Positions 26,578-36,133 of a stretch of 64,000 nt of DNA are shown here, one piece after another. The stretch covers positions 2,874,271 through 2,938,270 of the forward strand of contig NZ_CM001792.1 in the NCBI RefSeq assembly GCF_000340475.1, read 5' to 3'. This DNA comes from Oceanobacillus kimchii X50. GTDB lineage: Bacteria > Bacillota > Bacilli > Bacillales > Amphibacillaceae. The translations under genes were made by a program, and so were the position numbers. Under the pieces are notes generated by a model, which worked only from the letters and a program-made list of their open reading frames with translations, ran no database searches and had not been told where the DNA came from. Each line of letters opens with the position of its first letter. Position 1 is the stretch's first letter.

Positions 26578-28056
26578 TTAAACTAGCTTATGAACCGAAT
26601 TAGAATCTTCCGCTTCATTGTCTTCGATTGTCCAGTCCCTGCCAACAGTAATCCCTAAGTAATCTGCATCACTCGGATTAATTATTTCTGCTTGCGGGTA
26701 TTTATTAAAATACCAATATTTCGCCAACACATAGTAAGCACCAGCCGCTACAACAAATCCAATAATAAATGAATAGGTCATAAACAATGTAGCAATAACC
26801 CCACCAATGCCCCAGGAGATAAACCCAACGACGTTAATACCTTTGGAATACTGATATTGACCATTATTTTTGTAAAGATCTGGGACATTCACTCGGCGTT
26901 TTCGTAGCAAATAATAATCAGCAAAGAGAATACCGCTCACAGACGATAAGACCGCCCCGATGATTAACAGCACTTGAGTTAGAACTTCATATACACTCCA
27001 CGGCTGTATAACACTACCAATTATCCCAACGACAAATACAGAAATAACATTAGAAACTCTTGGACCAAAGACGTTCGAAAACACCGCAGCTGCAGGCAGT
27101 ATATTCGCAGCTGTATTGGTAGACCATTGAGTTAAAACAATCATAAGTAAAAGCATTGCAAGCATCCATCCTGAAGCGGTCTCTTGTAATGCTGTTACGG
27201 GATTCGATGTTCCAGAAACAATAAATGCTGCAGCTCCGATCATAATCATAAATGCCTCTGTTAGAGGAAGGGCAATTAGACTTCCAACGACAGTTGTTTT
27301 ATTTCGCTTGAACCAATTCCGTTCATATTTAGGAGCTTTAAAGTACCTTGAGATTGTCGGAATGTCACATCCAAGTGTTGCCCAATATCCCATATTCGCA
27401 AATATGACAACCATAAATGCAGTTACAGCAGCCCCTCCAGTTACTGGGCTAGACACCCATGCCCATACATTTTCTCCCTGTGCATTAATTTCTCCGGTTA
27501 AGTTTTGGTAGATAATCAGAGAGAAAATAACGATAAGTGGTGCTGATATGTCAGCAAAACGCTCTATCCATTTAATCCCCGAAGCGGTATTGATTAATTG
27601 AAAAAGTGCAAAAATAATGTAACATAAAAGCCAATTATCGAATCCTGCTACCATTGTATTCATGATGGCATTGATTGCAGTAGCACCAAAATAAGTGTTT
27701 ATCCCGAACCAAAAAGAAGCAGTAATCGCCCGTGTTAACGAGGGAATATGCGTACCGATGATCCCAAATGGTGCTCTCATATAAACCGGAAAAGCCAATC
27801 CGTGTTCTACGCCAATATCACCAATAAGAGATATAAAGCCCCCAATTGCTATACATCCAACTAATGTGGCAAGTACCACCCAGGTAAGTGGAATTTCTTG
27901 TATTCCCGCAGCTCCTATATCAAATGTAGCCAAAAGAATGGCCATCCCTACCCACATTGCAAAGAACCCAATTACACCAATGGATTTCTTCTCATGATGA
28001 ATCGGAAGTAAATCTGGCGACTTTAAATATGAATGCTTTTTTGTTTTTTTCTGCAT
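26578..28056 (-). CDS. NCS1 family nucleobase/hydantoin permease
   Basis: A 492-residue nucleobase:cation symporter-1 family transporter with about 12 membrane segments. It has the family stretches MWVGMAILLATFDIGAAGI near residue 36, PVYMRAPFGIIGTHIPSLTRAITASFWFGINTYFG near 90-125 and ADYYLLRKRRVNVPDLY near 385. NCS1 proteins carry uracil, allantoin, cytosine or hydantoins. Position inside the pyrimidine catabolic operon suggests uracil, thymine or dihydropyrimidine uptake. I use the ATG at 28056, because GAGGTG ends 8 nt upstream; the GTG at 28065 overlaps that site. Confidence 0.88.
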   Translation of the reverse strand: MQKKTKKHSYLKSPDLLPIHHEKKSIGVIGFFAMWVGMAILLATFDIGAAGIQEIPLTWVVLATLVGCIAIGGFISLIGDIGVEHGLAFPVYMRAPFGIIGTHIPSLTRAITASFWFGINTYFGATAINAIMNTMVAGFDNWLLCYIIFALFQLINTASGIKWIERFADISAPLIVIFSLIIYQNLTGEINAQGENVWAWVSSPVTGGAAVTAFMVVIFANMGYWATLGCDIPTISRYFKAPKYERNWFKRNKTTVVGSLIALPLTEAFMIMIGAAAFIVSGTSNPVTALQETASGWMLAMLLLMIVLTQWSTNTAANILPAAAVFSNVFGPRVSNVISVFVVGIIGSVIQPWSVYEVLTQVLLIIGAVLSSVSGILFADYYLLRKRRVNVPDLYKNNGQYQYSKGINVVGFISWGIGGVIATLFMTYSFIIGFVVAAGAYYVLAKYWYFNKYPQAEIINPSDADYLGITVGRDWTIEDNEAEDSNSVHKLV

Positions 28057-28123
28057 TAAGAGCACCTCCTCCCATACTTTACTTATTTAAATCATTCTGT
28101 TTAATTTTTATTGCAGACCAGTT

Positions 28124-28163
28124 CAAAAAGAATGCTGCTTCATTGATGAATCAATCAAGCAGC
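28124..28163 (-). terminator. intra-operon terminator-like hairpin
   Basis: GCTGCTT...ATTGAT pairs with ATCAAT...AAGCAGC (28134-28163) with one mismatch; on the minus strand TTTTT follows. It lies between dihydropyrimidinase and the permease and could reduce expression of the distal genes. Confidence 0.5.
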
Positions 28164-28186
28164 TATAAATTCAATGGTAGTAATTT

Positions 28187-29599
28187 TTATTTTGTTACTA
28201 CACTCTCTTTTTGTATTGCTTTATTAAATGTGGAGCGTTTCAAGAAATTACCCATACCTGGCTTTCCTACAAATTGTTTATCTTTAATGACATATTCACC
28301 ACGAGATAATACAGAGACCGGCTCTCCAGTCACCTTCATTCCCTCTAGCGCATTGTAGTCAACTGCCATATGATGTGTCTCTGCTGAAATATAGCGTTCC
28401 GCATCTGGATCAAAAAGAACTATATCAGCATCGCTTCCGGGCGCAATTGTTCCTTTTTGCGGAAATAGACCAAATAACTTAGCAGCCTGTGTAGAGATCA
28501 TATCCACAAATTGATTTAACGATATACGTCCTTTTTTGACTCCTTCTGAAAAGAGAACACTAAATCGGTCCTCTACAAATGGTCCACCATTTGGTATTTT
28601 TGTAAAATCATCTTTCCCTAAATCTTTCTGTCCAATAAAGTCAAAAGAACAGTGATCAGACCCAATCGTTTGTAATTGTCCGCTCTTCAATGCATTCCAC
28701 AGTACATCCTGATTGGACTTGTCACGTAACGGAGGAGACCAAACGTATTTTGCACCTTCAAAGTTTTCTTTTTCCATATAAGATTGGTCTAGCACAAGAT
28801 ATTGTGGACAGGTCTCCCCAAATACACGGAATCCTTTACTGCGAGCATCAGCAATTTGATCCACTGCTTCTTTACAAGTTACATGCACGACATATAATTG
28901 CGCATCAGCAAGCGCTGTTAGTTTCGCTGCACGCCCTGTTGCTTCTCCCTCTAATTCAGGTGGCCGAGTTAACGCATGATAAATCGGATCGGTATTTCCT
29001 TGTTTAAGAGCTTCTTTTGTCAAATGCTCAATGACATCTCCATTCTCCGCATGCACCATAACCAGCCCTCCGTTATCTCTAGCAGTTGCTAACGTTTGGA
29101 ATAGGGTCTCATCATCAGCTTGGAAGACATTTTTATACGCCATAAATACTTTAAATGATGTAACACCCTCTTCTTCTATAACACTCGGTATCTCTTTGAG
29201 AACATTTTCACTAGCTTCTACGATTTGCAAGTGAAAACCATAATCAATCACACTACGTTCATTCGATTTTTCATGCCACTTATCTAGTGCACTCTTCAAT
29301 GTATTTCCTTTTTCTGTTAAACAAAAATCAATAATAGTTGTTGTTCCGCCATGAGCAGCTGCAATAGTTCCCGTTTCAAAATTATCCTTTGTTGTCGTTC
29401 CTCCGAATGGCATATCCATATGTGTATGTGGATCAATTCCACCTGGGAAGACATATTGTCCAGTCGCATCAATCACTTCTGCATAAACATCACTTAAATC
29501 ATTTCCAATTGCTTTTATCTTCCCATCTTCAATTAAAATATCCGCCTGATACGTATCTGCCGCTGTCACAATCGTTCCGTTCTTAATAATTTTCTTCAT
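28187..29599 (-). CDS. hydA: dihydropyrimidinase
   Basis: A 470-residue amidohydrolase of the dihydropyrimidinase/hydantoinase group, which opens 5,6-dihydrouracil to N-carbamoyl-beta-alanine. The metal motif GGIDPHTHMDMPFGGTTTKDNFETG near residues 52-75, the carboxylated lysine in TSFKVFMAYKN near 150, the VMVHAENGD histidine near 182, YVVHVTCKEA near 238 and TIGSDHCSFD near 313 are all present. The length is that of the enzyme (460-475). AAGGAGG sits before the ATG. It lies 28 nt after preA in the order PreT-PreA-dihydropyrimidinase-permease. Confidence 0.95.
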   Translation of the reverse strand: MKKIIKNGTIVTAADTYQADILIEDGKIKAIGNDLSDVYAEVIDATGQYVFPGGIDPHTHMDMPFGGTTTKDNFETGTIAAAHGGTTTIIDFCLTEKGNTLKSALDKWHEKSNERSVIDYGFHLQIVEASENVLKEIPSVIEEEGVTSFKVFMAYKNVFQADDETLFQTLATARDNGGLVMVHAENGDVIEHLTKEALKQGNTDPIYHALTRPPELEGEATGRAAKLTALADAQLYVVHVTCKEAVDQIADARSKGFRVFGETCPQYLVLDQSYMEKENFEGAKYVWSPPLRDKSNQDVLWNALKSGQLQTIGSDHCSFDFIGQKDLGKDDFTKIPNGGPFVEDRFSVLFSEGVKKGRISLNQFVDMISTQAAKLFGLFPQKGTIAPGSDADIVLFDPDAERYISAETHHMAVDYNALEGMKVTGEPVSVLSRGEYVIKDKQFVGKPGMGNFLKRSTFNKAIQKESVVTK

Positions 29600-29627
29600 T
29601 GCTAATTCCTCCTTTTTTTAAAAATTT

Positions 29628-30899
29628 TCAGGAATTTCTTTGAAGCATACTTATTGCTGATTCTCGATCGTTCCATGACATCGGTGGTTCAGTTGAAGTA
29701 AGATTAACCATATCGATAGCTCCTTCTACCGGACAAACGATAGAACAGAGATTACAGCCGACACAGTCATCCTCGCGAACTTGTAGATAGTCATTCCCAT
29801 CTCCATCCTTTAGCATATCGATACATTGATGCGATGTATCTTCACATGCAATATGACACTTATTACAATTAATACAAATATCATTATTAATACGTGCAAC
29901 AACCTTCGTATTTAAATCCAAATTGCTCCAATCGGTATATTTATTCACGGAAGCACCAACAATCTCACTCAGACTCTCAATTCCTTTCTCATCTAAATAA
30001 TTCGATAGCCCTTCCGTTAAATCATCTATAATACGAAATCCATGATGCATGGCAGCTGTACAGATTTGTACACCTCCTGCGCCCATCAACATAAACTCCA
30101 CGGTATCCTGCCAAGTTGAAACCCCGCCTATTCCAGATATCGGAATATTAATCTCTGGATTCCGTGCACTTTCTCCAATCATATTTAAAGCAATTGGTTT
30201 TACAGCTGGTCCACAGTATCCACCATGAGCTCCTTTTCCATTTACATTCGGTATCGTATCCCATGTATCCAGGTCGACACCTATTAAACTATTAATCGTA
30301 TTAATCATACTTATCGCATCGGCTCCACCACGAACGGCAGCTTTGGCTGTCTCTCTGATATCCGTAATATTCGGAGTTAATTTCGTAATGACAGGAACAG
30401 TAGCTGCTTCTTTGACAAATCGAGTCGTCATCTCCACTAAATCTGGATGCTGACCAATTGCAGAACCCATCCCACGTTCCGACATACCATGCGGACAACC
30501 GAGATTCAATTCAATTCCATCAACGCCAACTTCCTCTACCTTCTTGACAATTTCGTACCATTTCTCTCGTTTTGGTTCTACCATTAAAGAAGCAATAATT
30601 ACTCGGTCGGGATACATTTGCTTCGTTTCATAAATCTCTTTTAAATTAACTGCCAACGGTCGATCTGAGATAAGTTCGATATTATTGAACCCTGCAACCC
30701 TTTGTCCATTAAAGTGTGTAGCTCCAAAACGTGAAGTAACATTTAAAATAGGTTCTCCTAGTGTTTTCCATACAGCCCCACCCCAACCTGCTTCAAACGC
30801 ACGTTGCACTTGATATCCTGTGTTCGTAGGCGGCGCAGAAGCAAGCCAGTATGGATTCAGCGATTGAATGCCAGCAAAATTGATACTTATATCAGCCAT
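29628..30899 (-). CDS. preA: NAD-dependent dihydropyrimidine dehydrogenase subunit PreA
   Basis: A 423-residue catalytic subunit that reduces uracil or thymine to the 5,6-dihydro form. The N-terminal FMN-binding dihydroorotate-dehydrogenase-like barrel (about residues 1-310) shows NPYWLASAPPTNTG, ELNLGCPHGMSERGMGSAIGQ near 125, ITKLTPNITD and GIGGVSTWQD. The C-terminal ferredoxin domain carries two 4Fe-4S motifs, CINCNKCHIAC near 335 and CVGCNLCSIVCP near 372. It partners with PreT, whose gene is 17 nt upstream. AAGGAGGATG precedes the ATG. Confidence 0.94.
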   Translation of the reverse strand: MADISINFAGIQSLNPYWLASAPPTNTGYQVQRAFEAGWGGAVWKTLGEPILNVTSRFGATHFNGQRVAGFNNIELISDRPLAVNLKEIYETKQMYPDRVIIASLMVEPKREKWYEIVKKVEEVGVDGIELNLGCPHGMSERGMGSAIGQHPDLVEMTTRFVKEAATVPVITKLTPNITDIRETAKAAVRGGADAISMINTINSLIGVDLDTWDTIPNVNGKGAHGGYCGPAVKPIALNMIGESARNPEINIPISGIGGVSTWQDTVEFMLMGAGGVQICTAAMHHGFRIIDDLTEGLSNYLDEKGIESLSEIVGASVNKYTDWSNLDLNTKVVARINNDICINCNKCHIACEDTSHQCIDMLKDGDGNDYLQVREDDCVGCNLCSIVCPVEGAIDMVNLTSTEPPMSWNDRESAISMLQRNS

Positions 30900-30916
30900 G
30901 ATTCATCCTCCTTCTG

Positions 30917-32287
30917 TTATGCACTCTCGATTTTTTCTTGAAAACGTTGATGAATAGCTAGCGCAGTTTCTTTCCCTTGTTGAGCAGCAGATACAACCAT
31001 TGCTTCGCCTACACCTTTACCAAAGATGACATCTCCTACTGCATACACCTTTGGATTGCTCGTAATAAATGTCTCTGAATCTGCCTTCACCACTCCGCCT
31101 TCATGTTCTAAACCGAAACTCTCAATCATCTGAACATGTCTGTTTTGTCCAATTCCTTTTACAATAAGGTCGACATCCATTAGAAATTCTGATCCAGGAA
31201 TCTCAACAGGCCTTGCTCGTCCATCTTCACCGGCATCTTGTAACTCCATTCGAATGCATTCTAGTTGCCTAACGTGACCATCACTATCTCCAATCAACCG
31301 TTTTGGAGTCGTCAACCACCGAAATTCCACACCTTCCTGTTTTGCAAAATCATATTCAAAATCATACGCAGTCATTTCCGCTTCTGTACGACGATATAAA
31401 ATCTTCACATTATCTGCTCCAAGTCGTATGGATGTCGTTGCCCCATCAATCGCGGTATTTCCAGCTCCAATCACTGCAACTCGTTGATTAACAAATTCTT
31501 CTTCATATATTCCATGTTTTGTTCGTTCCACTAGATCAATGGCATCATAAATACCATCAAGTTCTTCACCTTCAACCTCCAGCTTCGGCACTTCTGCCAT
31601 ACCAATAGCAAGTACAATGGAATCATAATTTTCAATTAAATCCTCAGCAAGGATATCTTTACCGATTTCTATATTCGTCCGAATCTGTACACCTAAGTTT
31701 TTCACTTGTTCCACTTCCCATAGAGAAATCTCTTTTGGCAAACGGAACGGAACAATCCCAAATGTATCCAATCCTCCAGCTTCACTTCGCTTTTCGAAGA
31801 TAGTGACTTCATAACCTAAACGAGCTAAATCTCGCGCTGCGGAAAGTCCAGCTGGCCCACTTCCTACAATAGCAATACGCTTCCCATTCTTTTTACCTGA
31901 TTTGAATAACTCTGCCTCGTTTTTAATTGCCCAGTCCGTAGCAAAACGTTGCAAATCACCAATTGGAATTGGGTTTGTTGAATGATTTAATACACAAGCT
32001 CCTTCACAGAGTTCCTCTGTAGGACAAACACGTGCACAACTAGCACCTACTGGATTCGATTCCATAATCGTGGTAGCTGATCCCTTCATATTTCCTGAGG
32101 CAATCTTCTTAATAAACGTCGGAATATCAATGTCTGTTGGACAAGCAGTAATACAAGGTGCGTCATAACAATAAAGACATCGATTCGCTTCATCTAAAGC
32201 TTCTTGCTGATTAAAACTCGGTTTTGCTTCCATAAAGTTTTCTTGTGTAGAATTAACATTATTAAGATGCTTTAATAAATTACTCAA
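30917..32287 (-). CDS. preT: NAD-dependent dihydropyrimidine dehydrogenase subunit PreT
   Basis: A 456-residue GltD-like flavoprotein that passes electrons from NADH to PreA. The N-terminal helical domain has two cysteine clusters for 4Fe-4S centres (CLYCYDAPCITACP near residue 38 and CARVCPTEELCEGAC near 85). FAD binding is shown by IAIVGSGPAGLSAARDL near 140, NAD binding by VAVIGAGNTAIDGA near 270, and the C-terminal YAVGDVIFGKGVGEAMVVSAAQQGKETA closes the FAD site. I start it at the TTG at 32287, 7 nt after GAAGGAGG; the longer frame to 32383 has no ribosome site and adds a Cys-rich stretch foreign to the family. Confidence 0.92.
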   Translation of the reverse strand: MSNLLKHLNNVNSTQENFMEAKPSFNQQEALDEANRCLYCYDAPCITACPTDIDIPTFIKKIASGNMKGSATTIMESNPVGASCARVCPTEELCEGACVLNHSTNPIPIGDLQRFATDWAIKNEAELFKSGKKNGKRIAIVGSGPAGLSAARDLARLGYEVTIFEKRSEAGGLDTFGIVPFRLPKEISLWEVEQVKNLGVQIRTNIEIGKDILAEDLIENYDSIVLAIGMAEVPKLEVEGEELDGIYDAIDLVERTKHGIYEEEFVNQRVAVIGAGNTAIDGATTSIRLGADNVKILYRRTEAEMTAYDFEYDFAKQEGVEFRWLTTPKRLIGDSDGHVRQLECIRMELQDAGEDGRARPVEIPGSEFLMDVDLIVKGIGQNRHVQMIESFGLEHEGGVVKADSETFITSNPKVYAVGDVIFGKGVGEAMVVSAAQQGKETALAIHQRFQEKIESA

Positions 32288-32503
32288 TGATAAACCTCCT
32301 TCATTAAGGTAAACACAGTAATGTGAGAAAAAGTGACATTTGCATTCAACATAGAATACAACTACCAAAAGTCTTTTATTCATTATTAAGGAAGTGAAAT
32401 ACTAGAAATGATATTGACTGAGTGCAACGAAGAGGAACTAATGAGTTATATAGTTTAGAAAATTCTAACTATAGTATTCTATTATAAAATGGATGCCATT
32501 GAC

Positions 32504-32516
32504 TAACATTGGACAA
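32504..32516 (+). promoter_or_regulatory. possible PucR-type binding site upstream of preT
   Basis: TAACATTGGACAA matches 11 of 13 positions of the B. subtilis PucR box WWWCNTTGGTTAA. A palindrome AACATAATATGTT (32555-32567) lies just upstream. The rest of the 785-nt gap holds two hairpins, a PurR-like dyad and a repeat, listed separately. Confidence 0.3.
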
Positions 32517-32615
32517 AAAGTTAAACCTTTACCTCATTTATTATCCATAATGTAAACATAATATGTTAGTTTTTCTGACATAAAATGCGCAATTTGAGGT
32601 GTAAACCGAATAAGA

Positions 32616-32660
32616 TAAAAAAGAAGCGTTCTACCCAGCCATTTGGATTGAACGCTTCTT
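32616..32660 (-). terminator. intrinsic terminator, minus strand
   Basis: AAGAAGCGTTC (32621-32631) pairs perfectly with GAACGCTTCTT (32650-32660); on the minus strand it continues into TTTTTT. It lies between araE and preT. Confidence 0.65.
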
Positions 32661-32733
32661 TCATTTATAGTTGATACCACTACTTCAATTAAAACTTAAG
32701 AACTTTAAAAATATACAAACTGTCTCCTTTTAT

Positions 32734-32772
32734 CCAAAAAAATGGCCGGTATGCACCCGACCGTTTTTTATA
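32734..32772. terminator. bidirectional terminator-like hairpin
   Basis: AAAAAA..TGGCCGGT pairs with ACCCGACCG..TTTTTT with one mismatch. It probably ends minus-strand transcription of araE. Confidence 0.55.
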
Positions 32773-32813
32773 ATCTGATTCTATTTCATAAATGCTAGGT
32801 TTAATTTAAAATG

Positions 32814-32847
32814 CGAACATTTTGTAATATTTATATATTAATGTTCG
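32814..32847. promoter_or_regulatory. PurR-box-like dyad without an obvious target gene
   Basis: CGAACATT (32814-32821) and AATGTTCG (32840-32847) are a perfect inverted pair separated by 18 nt, the geometry of the dyads at 5789 and 11234. AT-rich -10-like sequences lie between them. No gene starts close by on either strand. Confidence 0.35.
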
Positions 32848-32861
32848 GATTATAACAATAT

Positions 32862-33013
32862 GCTGGCTTTGATTGAGATGAAAGACGGAGACTCCTGCAG
32901 GAACAGCACGAGCTAAAGGACCACTTGAAAAGTGTTCTTCTTTTCAAGTTAGCTGAAGCCGTGCCTGCGAAAAAGCGTCCGTCAATGGAAATCAAACAGC
33001 GCAACATTCGGAT
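32862..33013. repeat. dispersed Bacillaceae intergenic repeat element, full copy
   Basis: This GC-richer element folds almost completely. Outer arms pair as GCTG..TTTGAT with ATCAAA..CAGC, GACGG with CCGTC and GCACG with CGTGC; an inner hairpin ACTTGAAAAG/CTTTTCAAGT sits in the middle. Words such as GGAGACTCCTGCAGGAACAGC and GAAGCCGTGCCTGCGAAAAAG are those of a repeat I know from intergenic sites in many Bacillus-group genomes. It has no coding capacity. A truncated second copy lies at 39910-39985. Confidence 0.65.
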
Positions 33014-33072
33014 TTTTCACCAAATATATTAATTATGAAATTGATTCACCTCTATAAAAAATTCAACATTAA

Positions 33073-34464
33073 TTAAACTGTTTTCTTTTGAAGGTGTTTA
33101 CTTTCCCCTATCTCTTCAATTTCCTCCAGTGAACGACCACGAGTTTCAGGGACACATAATCGAACAAATAGTACACCTAACAGACAAATCGCACCAAAGA
33201 TTGCGAATACTGCTTCTTGTGCCATTGAAGCAACCATAATTGGGAATAATAATCCAACCAGGAAAGAGCCAATCCAATTAAACGATGAAGCTAACCCTGA
33301 CGAACGTCCACGAATAATTAGTGGGAAGATCTCTCCTACTATCACCCATGTTAAAGGAGCCCATGTGAATGAATAAAAAGCAACATAAATACTTAAAAAT
33401 ACAACTATCATCATTGGACTTGCATTTGGAATTACAAGATTTAATATCGCTGGTAAAATAAACGATAATCCCATAACAGTTCCACCAAGTGTTAATAACG
33501 TACGTCGATTAAACTTGTCAGCAATCAGTAAAAATAGTAGTGAACCTAGAACTAGAATTACCCCTTGAATAATCGGCCACATGAGAGCTGAACTTGCTTC
33601 ATTTCCCGTTGCATTCTCTACAATGAGTGGGATGTAATAGAAAATAGCATTTGCACCTTGGAATTGTTGAAAAGCAGCAACACCTAAACCAGCAATTACT
33701 AGATAACGATATTTACCACTTAACAGTGTACCCCAAGATGTTTTTTGACTTGCTTTTTCTTCCCATTTAGAAGATTCTTGGATTTTAGAAATTTCGCTTT
33801 CAATTTTTTCTTTAGGACGAATATAACTTAATACTTTACGCGCTTCATTAATTTTATTATTTTTGATTAGAAAACGAGGTGATTCTGGTAATCTTAATAC
33901 CCCGAAAAATAGAATCAACGCTGGTACCGCTGCCAAACTAAGCATTAATCGCCAAGCCATTGTTTCCGGCAAATCTTTTAATACAAACGCAACAATATAC
34001 GACAGCAACATTCCTGAAACAATCATCGTTTGATTAATTCCTGATAGACGTCCACGTAGACGCGCAGGCGCCATCTCAGACATATATGCTGGTACTAAAG
34101 CTGAAGCAGCTCCAACAGCAAGTCCTAATATAATGCGTGAAACAATCATGAATAAAATACCATTATGAGGGGATATCCCTGCCATTATCGAACCTAACGC
34201 AAATATAATAGAAGCTATTAAAATCATTTTACGTCTTCCTATACGGTCAGATATTTGACCAGACAGTGCACCCCCAAATATAGCACCTAGCATTAACGAA
34301 GACGTAATCCACCCTATTGCAGTAGGATCGTTTTGAAGATTCCAATCGCTTTGTAGAAAAGGTAAAGCCCCTGTCATAACACCAATATCATAACCAAAGA
34401 GAATACCACCAAAAGCCCCAAAAAAATAAATGAACTTACTTGATATTTTCTTTTCTTGAATCAT
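33073..34464 (-). CDS. araE: sugar:H+ symporter, probably L-arabinose
   Basis: A 463-residue major facilitator transporter of the sugar porter family, 12 membrane helices. Signatures are FGGILFGYDIGVMTGAL near residue 17, DRIGRRKM after helix 2, LGLAVGAASALVPAYMSEMAPARLRGRL near 115-140, PESPRFL near 200, QQFQGANAIFYYIP near 265 and PETRGRSLEEIE at the end of helix 12. The ATG at 34464 is 9 nt from GGAG. Placement after araBDA on the same strand, with a cre-like site upstream, suggests arabinose uptake as in Bacillus AraE; xylose or galactose cannot be excluded by sequence. Confidence 0.88.
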   Translation of the reverse strand: MIQEKKISSKFIYFFGAFGGILFGYDIGVMTGALPFLQSDWNLQNDPTAIGWITSSLMLGAIFGGALSGQISDRIGRRKMILIASIIFALGSIMAGISPHNGILFMIVSRIILGLAVGAASALVPAYMSEMAPARLRGRLSGINQTMIVSGMLLSYIVAFVLKDLPETMAWRLMLSLAAVPALILFFGVLRLPESPRFLIKNNKINEARKVLSYIRPKEKIESEISKIQESSKWEEKASQKTSWGTLLSGKYRYLVIAGLGVAAFQQFQGANAIFYYIPLIVENATGNEASSALMWPIIQGVILVLGSLLFLLIADKFNRRTLLTLGGTVMGLSFILPAILNLVIPNASPMMIVVFLSIYVAFYSFTWAPLTWVIVGEIFPLIIRGRSSGLASSFNWIGSFLVGLLFPIMVASMAQEAVFAIFGAICLLGVLFVRLCVPETRGRSLEEIEEIGESKHLQKKTV

Positions 34465-34547
34465 TAACATTCACTCCTATAATGCTTAAACTCAGAAGTC
34501 CCACTAATAAAACGCTAACAAAATTAAAGATAATCTATTTTCGATAT

Positions 34548-34561
34548 ATTAAACGCTTTCA
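34548..34561 (-). promoter_or_regulatory. cre-like site upstream of araE
   Basis: On the minus strand TGAAAGCGTTTAAT fits the CcpA consensus except at the last two positions. It lies 84 nt before the araE start. Confidence 0.4.
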
Positions 34562-34636
34562 TATTTTCTATAAATATGGGTTTTCTGTCTACTATCTAAG
34601 CTGCATTTATTTTTTTATTTAAATTACTATATTCAC

Positions 34637-34659
34637 CCAAGGAAGGGTTACTTCCCTGG
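34637..34659. other. intercistronic hairpin between araA and araE
   Basis: CCAAGGAAG pairs with CTTCCCTGG around a short loop, directly after the araA stop. On the minus strand it lacks a T-run, so it may stabilise the araBDA message rather than end it. Confidence 0.4.
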
Positions 34660-34671
34660 ATGTTTTTTATA

Positions 34672-36096
34672 TTACTTAATAATTATATAATCCAAACCTA
34701 CAAGTTTAGCGTAAGACACAATTTGATCTGTAGTTAAATTCAATGACACAACTGTATGATGACCTCCACCATTTTCTATCCATGCCTTCACCCCATCTTG
34801 GAAATTTGGTTTTACTTCCCAAAGTACACGAGCTACTGGCAGGTTTGGAGCAGAAGTAGTTGGCTCAAACGCTGTAACTTCATTAATAAGAAGTTTAAAA
34901 TGCGTACCAAAGTCAGCCATTGAGACAACGATACCGTCTCCAGCTTTTCCATCAAATACTAGTCTGGCAGGATCTTCGCGATCACCAATATCTAAAGGAA
35001 AAACAGTAATCTTCGGTTTACTGGATGCTAAGGTTGGATCTACCTCAAGCATATGTGATTGAAGGATAGCCTCTTTACCCTCAGCTAACTCATACGTGTA
35101 ATCCTCCATAAATCCAGTAGATTGATTATGACTCATTACTTTTAATAAACGATCAAGAGCTGCCGTTTTCCAGTCGCCTTCACCAGCAAATCCATAACCT
35201 TGTCCCATTAATCGTTGAACTGCAAGCCCAGGAAGTTGCTTCATCCCATACAAGTCTTCAAAGTTAGATGTGAAGGCATTGTAACCACCGTCATCAAGAA
35301 AACGTTTAATGGCAATTTCGTAACTTGCTTGGACTCTGACACTTGCCTCCCAAGCTTCTTTACTGTAATTTCCATAATCAAACTCGTAACAATCTTTGTA
35401 CTCTGCAAATAATGCATCAATTTCTTCTTCTTTTACAGCATTGACATATTGAACTAAATCACCAATTGCAAAGTAGTCTACTGTCCAACCAAATTGAATT
35501 TGTGCTTCAATTTTATCTCCATCCGTAACCGCAACGTTACGCATATTATCACCGAATCGAGCAACTTTAATATTGAAACTTTCATTATATGCTGCTGCAA
35601 CATCCATCCATTCTGCAATTTGGCGTTGCACTTCAGATTTACCCCAATAACCGACTACAATTTTATTTTGTTTATTTAATCTTGCATTGATAAATCCATA
35701 CTCACGATCTCCGTGTGCTGATTGATTTAAATTCATGAAATCCATATCAATGGTATCCCATGGTATACTTTCATTAAACTGTGTCGCTAAATGGAGTAAA
35801 GGCTTTTGTAATAGTTTTGTTCCACGAATCCACATTTTTGCAGGTGAGAATGTGTGCATCCATGTAATGACACCCGCAACCTCATCTCGATAGTTCACTT
35901 CTTTCATCACATTGGTAATTTGATCAGCGTTAATAGCTAAATCTTTTAAAATAATCGGATATGGCAAAGCACCACTTTTATTTAACGCATCTGTAATTGT
36001 TTGTGCTTGCGCTTTCACTTCTAGTAAAGCTTCCTCTCCGTATAATTGTTGAGAGCCAACTATAAACCAAAATTCTTTATCTTTTATCGTTAACAT
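34672..36096 (-). CDS. araA: L-arabinose isomerase
   Basis: A 474-residue isomerase converting L-arabinose to L-ribulose with Mn2+. Family stretches are [18 protein letters not shown] at the N-terminus, [17 protein letters not shown] near residue 70, [33 protein letters not shown] near 105-135, GYWGKSEVQ, the catalytic-site [15 protein letters not shown] near 305, MEDYTYEL and the C-terminal ENGGGHHTV histidines. I start it at the ATG at 36096, 6 nt after AGAGG; the frame continues 23 codons further upstream, into araD, without a ribosome site. It is the third gene of araB-araD-araA. Confidence 0.95.
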   Translation of the reverse strand: MLTIKDKEFWFIVGSQQLYGEEALLEVKAQAQTITDALNKSGALPYPIILKDLAINADQITNVMKEVNYRDEVAGVITWMHTFSPAKMWIRGTKLLQKPLLHLATQFNESIPWDTIDMDFMNLNQSAHGDREYGFINARLNKQNKIVVGYWGKSEVQRQIAEWMDVAAAYNESFNIKVARFGDNMRNVAVTDGDKIEAQIQFGWTVDYFAIGDLVQYVNAVKEEEIDALFAEYKDCYEFDYGNYSKEAWEASVRVQASYEIAIKRFLDDGGYNAFTSNFEDLYGMKQLPGLAVQRLMGQGYGFAGEGDWKTAALDRLLKVMSHNQSTGFMEDYTYELAEGKEAILQSHMLEVDPTLASSKPKITVFPLDIGDREDPARLVFDGKAGDGIVVSMADFGTHFKLLINEVTAFEPTTSAPNLPVARVLWEVKPNFQDGVKAWIENGGGHHTVVSLNLTTDQIVSYAKLVGLDYIIIK

Positions 36097-36133
36097 ATTC
36101 ATCCTCTTTTCATAGTTTAATTGTATCGCTCTA

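Noticed and set aside
32288..32383. Longer N-terminus of preT
   Set aside because: The added Cys/Phe-rich residues do not fit the family, and the TTG at 32287 follows GAAGGAGG at ideal spacing.
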